Assembly: GCA_037975125.1 (NCBI GenBank)
Contig: JAJQOW010000014.1
Coordinates: 17,931,264-17,995,263, forward strand
From: Latrodectus hesperus
Lineage: Eukaryota > Arthropoda > Arachnida > Araneae > Theridiidae
Direction of reading: 5' to 3'
DNA: 64,000 nt
Shown in pieces: positions 40,376-64,000 of the stretch. Numbering within the stretch: the first letter of the stretch is position 1; every line of letters starts with the position of its first letter. Below the pieces are notes generated by a model, which was given only the letters and a program-made list of their open reading frames with translations, was not told where the DNA came from and searched no databases. Both the position numbers and the translations under genes were made by a program.

Positions 40376-43189
40376 CTGCTGACCCAATCCTGTGCTCGCT
40401 CTGTATTATGCATATCATCTCAAAATACAGATCACTTATGGTTCGTTGCAATCTTTCTATGTTTTCTGAGTTTTGTCCCTTTTTGGAAATCCCTTCTTGA
40501 AGTTGCATTTTCAGTGTCATTCAGTGTATATGATATTTAACATAGAATAAAATTTAACAGCAAATTGCTTTGTAATGCATTTAAGCATCTGTTGTGTACT
40601 TAGATTTAGGGAGGATTTTTAAAGACAATTATCCGAATTTACGTTTTAAAAGGAAGAAAACTCGAAAAACACTTAAACTCTAACTCTGCCAGCATATAGG
40701 CATAAGTACAACATTCTTTTTCATTATTCTTCAGTGTTTGTGATCCAGCCTGCTACCATCCATTCCAAATACTGCTATGCTACCAAGCGGTCACAGTAAG
40801 ACAAATATGTATCATACTTATAAAATAGCAAATTAGATATAAGGGCTTTATTGAAAGAAAAATAAAACTCTTGAAGGAAAACAAAATATTCTTCCGCCAT
40901 ATGTCTTGCATTGTAAACATTATTGTAGGACTTTTAAAATATATTGATCTCAATTGTTTTGCTTCTACAAAAAGTGTATTCAAGAATACGATTGATTCAC
41001 CTGTAGTAATGTTTTGAAAAAACGCTCTTTACTCTATAAAATGAATAGATAAAGGACTCTAATTGGCAGTTTCTAAATGTAAGGGGATTTTAATTTTAGG
41101 GCATAAAGAAAAAGAACAATTTATGATTATCAAAACATACAACAATCGTGCTCTAAGTTTTCATATTTTTAAATTTTATTATTTCTTCTTCACAAAAAAT
41201 GAAAAAAAAAAAGGAAATGAAGGCAGAATTTTGGTTTCTTCTTTGATGAGTTTTAAATTAAAGTAATACGTAAGGTATTTTAGAGGCAATGAACATAAAG
41301 GCCTAGGAATAATATCATTGGTGCTTTTATACATAACTGGTAGCATCGCCTTCCAATTTCTTCTAATACTGAGCTGTTTCCAGAGCATTTAATGTATTTT
41401 TCGTGTTCACTACGCAGACAGCTGTGCTTTCTTGAAAATTTCAAATGAGCTTATAATGTTGACTGAAAAATGTGCTGCTGTTATTATTTGTTGAAAAGCC
41501 TGTCTCCTTAAGCTCATACGAAGGAGGAGAGTTCCAAAGTTCTGATGTTAAGATTAGAGGATAAAAGTTCGTAGTGCCGAGTATTGAAACAGTTTTCTTC
41601 GAAAAATTTATCTGTTATTGAATTTACAGATAGTGTCGAAAATGAAAGTGGAATTTATTGTTGAAACAGATCATCTTCACTAAGAGATATTTTTCAGTGA
41701 CACTTATTTAGTTTTTATAATCTCAACTGAAATGAGTCACTTTATTTTCTAAACAATTTTTAAATGAAAGAATTCGAGAAACCTAAATTTCTTCAAATAG
41801 TACCAAAAAATAGTGAATTGGATTGAATAAACCTGAAATTTGTATTGACATAATCCTTTTTTGGACAAACAAACTTTCTCATGAAAATGTTTTTAAAAGG
41901 AGAGGAAAAATTTTATAAATAATTTTAACTTCATTAAATTTAATTTAAGATGATTATTGCTATATCTAAGATGACTGTATAATATAGTTTTCCTACTGAC
42001 AAGCAACTTTATGGATTATTACAGATTCAGATGATTTCTGTAATTTTTTTTGTGAATATCTACACAAAAGTTTTCAAATATATGAAAGAAGATTTATAGT
42101 GCAATTCGTTTATGTATTTTATCACGCTGAATTTGAAGAAAATTTATTTTTATTATAATTATGGAGTAATGGTTTTTGAAACTTTAACGTAATCGATTCA
42201 GACCCTAACTATTTTTTGTAAATAAATGATACAAAGTTTGGAACTTAGTTGGCTCTTCCCCAGCAATAATTTTCCAATGGACTTAATTTCTTAGAAGTGA
42301 TTTGTCAATTCATATCATTTCTGTTATTTTTTATATCCATGGACAAGGAAAAATATTACTACTCTCCTGTCTTTCTGTATTATCTGTATGATTTATTAAG
42401 AGGACTTTAGAACTGTAATAATTCTTCCATTGTGTTTGTATTTCTTTTCCTGTTTCTTAAGTACAACGACAGTTCTTGTTTAAGGTATGTAATTTTATTT
42501 AGATAAATTATAATAATTTGATTTGATATGTGCAATTAAATTGCATTTAAATGATACATAACGCTAATAAGGATAGAAGATTTGAGATGAAGTATGAAAT
42601 GCAAGTAGGTATCAAATGAATAAAACTAGATTTCTAGTGAATATTTGTATCTGACATTAATACTTGATAGTGTAACCATTAATCCTTATGATATTGGCTT
42701 ATGTGGATTAAATTGAGTAATGGTATTTACTAATTTTAAATGCTTAAAAAAATTCCAAAATCATATTTGATTTAATTAAAAAAATTAAAATTTTATTTTT
42801 TAAGATAAAAGGAAATTAATAAAAACACTGTTTTGAAAAGTAATTATTAAATGATTCCCATTTTTATGGTAATTTACTTCTAAATCTGCAATTCAAACGT
42901 CCAGTTGAACACTTAGGTAAATTTTCAGAACATGATTATATCGAATTTTCCTCTCATACTTGATTGATTTCTTTTAGTTTTAATGCGTGTACCAGCATAA
43001 CATGACTTGTTCAATTAGCTGAATTGGAATGCTCTGTATTTTATAGAATTATCACAATCTTGAGAAATAATATGCTGTCATTGGTATAAAAGACATAAGT
43101 TAGAATTTTATTCGAAATGAATACATCGTTTTTTTTAAAAATGATAGTTTTTGTGATGTTTTGAAAATGTAGGGTGACATCATTTTTAA
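40376..43189. other. Unique sequence, no gene recognised
   Basis: The first 150 bp may include the trailer of the Tc1 relic. The 41.3-41.6 kb part is more complex but shows no motif on either strand. Confidence 0.45.
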
Positions 43190-43440
43190 TGTTGGGAAAA
43201 CATGTAGGGTAAACCTAACAGTCCAAAGCCATTGTCGAGAATTTTACATTTGATGCATGAATGGCCTTTTATGATGGCCATCTATAACGTATCACAAGGG
43301 AGGAAACCAGGAAAACACCCAAGCAACTCCCTTAATAGACATACTCGTAGACGCTTAAAGTACATTTTCCATTGTACATCAGTGGCTGGGATAGAATCCG
43401 GTATTTTATGTTCCGAAAAATAATTTCTTACGTCAAGGCT
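43190..43440 (-). mobile_element. Possible degenerate SINE
   Basis: A G+C-richer island contains ggaggaaaccaggaaaacac and, 100 bases on, tggctgggatagaatccgg. The latter resembles an inverted B box (consensus gggattcgaacc with changes). The pairing of a ggaggaaacc block with an inverted B box recalls some animal SINEs. No tail or target duplication is visible. A 63-codon open frame (43232-43423) has no motif. Confidence 0.3.
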
Positions 43441-45174
43441 ACAATAATCTTTTTATTTGAATATTTTTTAAGATCATAAAGAGTATTCAAAAATAAATTC
43501 CAAAAAAGAATAAGATGAGAGAGAAAGAGAGTCAAAAATGTATTAAGAGAGTAGAACATTTAAAAAAATTAATGTATTCTGTCGTCATGTGAAGAATGAA
43601 GTAATAAAATGTATATTTCTTTTTATGTAAAACGCTTTCAACATAGCGCTTTTCTTACATGTTACTTAATTATGTATTTTATTCATTTCTTTAATAGAAA
43701 ATTTTAATTAATTTAGTGGTACATAAAATTACGTAATCTTATACAAAAATATATAAAGTTGAAAACTACTTTTGACTTTCGAAAAAAAGGAATAAAAAAT
43801 TTACGTTCAACAGTTTAATACATCTCAAATTCCTCGCAATTATTCAAAAAATTTAAATTAATTGTTTTGTTAATACTTTAAAGCTCACTAAAATTTACAT
43901 TTTAAAAGTATTTTCACTTTCAAAAATGATTAAAAATAAAATGATATTGTAAATAATAAAGAGAAAATGATCATATAAGCAGAAAAGTGAAAAAATGTAA
44001 GATCACGGATTAAATAACTGTTTGGTTTTAAATAACATAAATATCTAAATTTTTTTAATTTTACATTTCCTTTATAAATATCATAACTAGGTTCAAAATA
44101 GAATGTGATAAAAATTTCAAGATATATTTTTTAATAAGTTTCATAAATTAAAGGAATGCAAAATGTTGAGATGGAAAATATACAGAGCACACTAATGGAT
44201 AATTTTGTATATTATTGTTTTGTGAATAAAATTTTTGTTATATTTAGTTACCAATCTGTTAAAATACGTGAAACTCTAAGTGATTTTTTTTCACTCCGTT
44301 GCTGATTTCGTTATTTTTAATGAGCGAAAAACTGCTTATAAATTATGTGTAAAATAATTTGAATAAATCACTGTAGTGATTCTATCGATTTACAAAGATA
44401 AAGAACTTTTTCGTAGCTTATTCAGAAATACGAAAGCCACAAAACCCAACCATTAAGAAATGCGATAATTAATGCATTCACTATTCGATTATAAATTTTC
44501 CTTTCTGAAGATTATTTGAAGAAACTTGCCACTAACTTTTCCGAATAAAAAATATTAAGCACAGAAACTTTTGTGGATAGAAGATTTTACTGTTTTTTGA
44601 TTACTTTCCTTCACAGGTATCCGAAAAAAAATTCAACATAATTATAATTAAAGTTCGCGGTTTTCTGATAATCAGTTTTATTAATCACTTTGCTTTTTTC
44701 TTTAGCTTTTCAGGCAATTTAAAAATTAAATTTCCAAATGTGCTTTATATTTTTAAATACTTAATACAGAGCATTAATTGATGTAAATATTTTTTAACAA
44801 AAATATCCCTGGATCCTTCAGATTTATTATAAAAGTAAGAAAATCAAAGTACATCATACTTTATAACAAAAGCTTACTCAATATTTATTTGATACAATAT
44901 TAAAAAATACTAACAATAAACTAAGAGCAGATCACCAAAAAATATTTTGAATACAAAATACTTTTTATTGTTAATATTGATTTTTTTAAATATCAGATAT
45001 GTAAAACTGTTTATTATTTTTTTTAAATATTTAATGATTAAAATCATTTTATCATATTTTAAACTTATAAAAATTAAAAAAAAATGTATTTGAGACTAGG
45101 GAAAGTGTCAGTCACTAAAATCTGCAAATTTATCAAGAAAAATTTACATGCTAAAAAGGTAACAGAATATTAAT
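43441..45174. other. Very A+T-rich sequence, no gene recognised
   Basis: Nothing supportable on either strand. Confidence 0.5.
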
Positions 45175-49605
<4,431 letters not shown>

Positions 49606-49683
49606 ATGCCTAATTCTATTTTAACTGCTTATGTTCCTATGTCAGAACAATTTCTTTCGAATAAAAGCACCTTTTCATTTCAG

Positions 49684-49944
49684 ATATGTCAGAAAGGACC
49701 GTGTTTCAACAACTCCGAAAACAAAATGAAATGGTACGCGATATTCAGTATTGTTGTAAAAGGATTACCATCTAAGCGATGTTTGGAAAGAGGGGAAATA
49801 GAAATAATAAGCAGAACTGCTTTGATAATGTATATTAAATTCTACTACAGCGGCAAAACTCCTTGTTGCTCGAAACCTGATGCAGAAATTATGTATGAGT
49901 TGAGGAGAATCAAATATGCATTCAAAGTATTATTTGATCATTAA
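49684..49944 (+). CDS. Candidate terminal coding exon, unknown protein
   Basis: A strong 3' splice-site context, ccttttcatttcag, ends at 49683; from there 86 codons stay open to a TAA at 49942-49944. The sequence begins ICQKGPCFNNSENKMKWYAI and includes GLPSKRCLERGEIEIISR and SGKTPCCSKPDAEIMYELRR, with five Cys and no low-complexity run. Base composition is richer in G+C than the flanks. The frame is also open upstream to a Met at 49606, so a single-exon 112-codon ORF is an alternative. I recognise no family. An aataaa lies near 50067. No upstream exon or promoter was identified, so this may still be a chance ORF. Confidence 0.3.
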   Translation: MCQKGPCFNNSENKMKWYAIFSIVVKGLPSKRCLERGEIEIISRTALIMYIKFYYSGKTPCCSKPDAEIMYELRRIKYAFKVLFDH

Positions 49945-52667
<2,723 letters not shown>

Positions 52668-52896
52668 AATTCAGAATTTCATAAAGTTTATTATTGTTAT
52701 AAATGAATATATTTTTATGCAAACAAAATTAATAAATTTGTTCCTTTAGTAAATATATAGATAAAATTTTGAATTTTCTATAATAATTTATGTTAAATCT
52801 TATTCATAAATTTGTTATAATTTTGGAATATATGTGAAATTAAAACTTTGTAAAATCTTGTTTATTTACTTATTTTATTTTACAACTATTTTTTCA

Positions 52897-61913
<9,017 letters not shown>

Positions 61914-62180
61914 AAATTTGGGCACAGGTGCCCTATAATCCATGAGGCCAAATTCTGAGATTGACGGTTTTTTGGCAGATTTTCTTATGTATCTGGCAAG
62001 CTTGTTTTTATTACGTCATACATATAAAGACATAAGAATTATGCAAAAAATTCTATTTTAGTAATATTAGTATTTACGTCATCGCGCACGTCACGATACG
62101 TCATCTTGGCAACATTTCTTCATCGCCAAAAATATTCAGAATTTGGAATCATGCATTATACGGCACCTGTGCCAAAATTT
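61914..62180. mobile_element. MITE-like element with 45-bp terminal inverted repeats
   Basis: The left end (61914-61958, aaatttgggcacaggtgcc...) and right end (62136-62180) pair at about 40 of 45 positions, with an own near-palindrome ggcacaggtgcc at each tip. The 267-bp unit has no open frame. Inside are four ACGTCA motifs at 62013, 62076, 62088 and 62098. Size, strong inverted repeats and lack of coding fit a non-autonomous DNA transposon. The target duplication is not clear, and no matching transposase was found in the window. Confidence 0.8.
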
Positions 62181-63130
62181 GATCCATAGTAGGTATTTTT
62201 AATTTTATATATAGCTTTAAGAATATTTTTAAGTTTTTGATTCAAATATTACATTATGAGCAGCCTTATTCTAAGCCACTTTTTCTAATTTGATATCAAA
62301 TGATAACTTTTTAGTTAACATATCAATAATTTTTAAAACTTCTTAGATTGTTTCAATAAAAATAGCAGTACGCCTGTACTGTATTTAAAGCAATAAAATT
62401 TTTTCATGAAATTTAATATTTATATAATTATTTAATGTATTTGTAATATATAATATTTCATTTGTGTTAATAAAATAAAGTGTGGATTGTGAATTATTTC
62501 AGCAGCTCTTTATATCTATAATTGATGATTTTAATAATTCTAAATGTCATTTATTTAAAAAAAATTTTAATAAATATAATAATTTAGTAACCTCTTAATC
62601 TTGATCCAAATTTTTTAAACGTCTATCTTTTTCAAAAAATGTATTCTAAATATTTAAATGTTCAAATTCATTCATTTTATCAAAATAATTGCAATTTTTT
62701 ATAGCTTTGCAAAATAATGGAGAATATTAAACAAACTTTTACTTAACTATAAAATTTGTTATCATTATTTCTATATTTTAAATATTGATGTAAGTAAATC
62801 ATTTTTTAATTTGTAATCATTGCATCAATTATCAATTTATAAGCAGATGCAATTCAAAAATTATCTTTACCTGCTTATATTAAAGTATTCAGAATTAATA
62901 AATAGTAACTTTATTTTCTTTTTAAACTTTCCAAATAAGCTTTTTAAAACTGTTTTTCGAATAAAGTAATGTCTTCACCTTTACTTTTAAGAATTCTATT
63001 TTTTTAATTATGACAAGTATAGACATGCATTCAACCACACGTTTCCTTGAATCCAGCAGCCTAACTCTGTAACTAATTTCTAGCAAATCGCACTGCCATA
63101 ATTGAAGTCAAACAAACGCTTCCCCCTCCA
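62181..63130. other. A+T-rich sequence, no gene recognised
   Basis: Nothing supportable; the last 120 bp grade into the G+C-richer island at 63.1 kb. Confidence 0.5.
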
Positions 63131-63245
63131 ACACACAAAGGCAACCCTAATTTATCATGCCGCTTATTGTCTTAATCAGCAGGGCTCCCCGAGCCCTCAT
63201 TAAAGCGACATGTTCTGCAGATTCCTCCTCCGCCCTCATACTTAC

Positions 63246-63389
63246 CATCCTTTTATTCCCTGTTAACAAAGAGAACGCTAACCCCCTACCAATTAAACTA
63301 GTACAGAGGGTTGGATGCGGACATCCGGCTTCTGCACTTCCTTTCAGTCTTGGTCCTAGATTTGGTTGTCTAAATTTACTCAAAGCCAT
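63246..63389 (-). CDS. Candidate first coding exon, unknown protein
   Basis: On the minus strand a Met at 63389 has a good start context (gaacATGGct), and 48 codons follow: MALSKFRQPNLGPRLKGSAE, AGCPHPTLCTSLIGRGLAFS, LLTGNKRM. The last codon is followed by GTAAGTATG, a near-perfect 5' splice site, at 63245 downward, leaving phase 0. The open frame extends past the site to 63147 and upstream to 63509, so a longer single ORF is possible. The plus strand is also open for 93 codons (63157-63438). The block is far richer in G+C than its surroundings. No family is recognised; it could equally be a conserved noncoding element or an unknown repeat. Confidence 0.3.
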
Positions 63390-63743
63390 GTTCGAGAAGG
63401 ACTTCCGCTGGGTATCATGCTCTATGAACAATTGTTGAAGTATGGTACTAGACTTGTATACAGCTTTGAGATCTGAGTAGGGTATTGGACTAGTGTTATA
63501 GTCATTCACATCTTGATGTTACTGCATATAGCTGTGCTAGCATCCATAATTAAGATAGTCATTAATATTATAATTTTCGTTCGAAAAATATTGGTAGAAT
63601 AGGTTTTAACCAATATCATACGAAAATGTCAACTCATTTATTTGAAGTAATGAAAATATTAAAATAAAACCACAAATTTATAAGTAAATCAGAAATTAAT
63701 AGGCCATCAAACAACTAGAAATATGAATCGTTGTGTACGGAGG

Positions 63744-63846
63744 GTTTTTTAGAACAAATTACTCGGATTTTATATTAGATTGTTTTTTAGAACAAAATAC
63801 TCGAATTTTATATTGAATGGTTTTTTAGAAAAAATTATACGAATTA
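63744..63846. repeat. 38-bp tandem repeat, about 2.7 copies
   Basis: Units start at 63744, 63782 and 63820 with gttttttagaacaaa or gttttttagaaaaaa and continue tactcg-attttatatt. The first two units differ at a few bases; the third is partial. Confidence 0.88.
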
Positions 63847-64000
63847 TTTTAACTGTGAAAAAATTAAATTTTATTTCTATCACATTTTTCAAAAATTTGA
63901 TTGCACTTAAATTATTTTAGCTACGTAAATTCAACTGTTTCAAACATTTAATTTCTGCCATGAAAACTTTTTAAACACAATACATTTATGTAACTTCCGG

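Noticed and set aside
63157..63438. Plus-strand 93-codon open frame
   Set aside because: It overlaps the minus-strand frame, which has the better start context and a consensus splice donor. No supporting signal was seen on the plus strand.

Overview
The window is eukaryotic nuclear DNA. It is very A+T-rich, full of long (TA)n microsatellites, and carries Tc1/mariner DNA transposons, tRNA-derived SINEs with AAC-rich tails and 3' stumps of non-LTR retrotransposons. There are no bacterial-style operons, no ribosome-binding-site-led genes and no CRISPR array. The transposase families, the SINE heads ending in an RNA polymerase III B box plus a CAACAACAA tail, and the LINE C-terminus resemble those I know from arthropods, most of all spiders (Araneae). 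That placement is inference, not proof. No complete host protein gene can be supported. The window reads as intergenic or large-intron sequence.

Layout. 1-3 kb is unique A+T-rich DNA. 3.0-4.6 kb is a nearly full-length but broken Tc1-like element, ending against a (TA)n array. 7.6-8.25 kb is a minisatellite of about 37 bp period split by a SINE. 11.44 kb holds a perfect palindrome. 12.85-13.22 kb is a LINE 3' end between two (TA)n arrays. 15.7-17.5 kb holds three SINEs. 18.86-19.28 kb is a second LINE 3' end. 24.55-24.72 kb is a compound inverted repeat. 26.8-29.7 kb is the densest mobile cluster: a worn Tc1 relic, a (TA)n(TG)n array, a Tc1 5' fragment, and a short mariner with unusually long inverted arms inside (TA)n DNA. 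31.2-32.6 kb is a second nearly full-length Tc1-like element with stop codons. 33.4-38.2 kb holds five SINEs, one inserted in another, plus a Tc1 N-terminal fragment. 39.9-40.4 kb is a further Tc1 C-terminal relic. 45-53 kb carries five long (TA)n arrays and a candidate terminal exon at 49.7 kb. 53.2-61.9 kb is a long A+T-rich stretch in which I recognise nothing. 61.9-62.2 kb is a MITE-like element with four ACGTCA motifs. 63.1-63.5 kb is a G+C-richer island with a candidate minus-strand coding exon.

How the parts relate. None of the transposases is intact, so all are non-autonomous today. The Tc1 and mariner copies use TA targets, which explains why several sit in or against (TA)n arrays. 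The SINEs and one LINE share an AAC-rich 3' tail, which fits LINE-driven SINE mobilisation. I found no clear host defence, metabolic or signalling system. The more unusual items are the long-armed mariner derivative, SINE bodies joined to different tRNA-like heads, the ACGTCA-bearing MITE, the palindromes and the two candidate exons.
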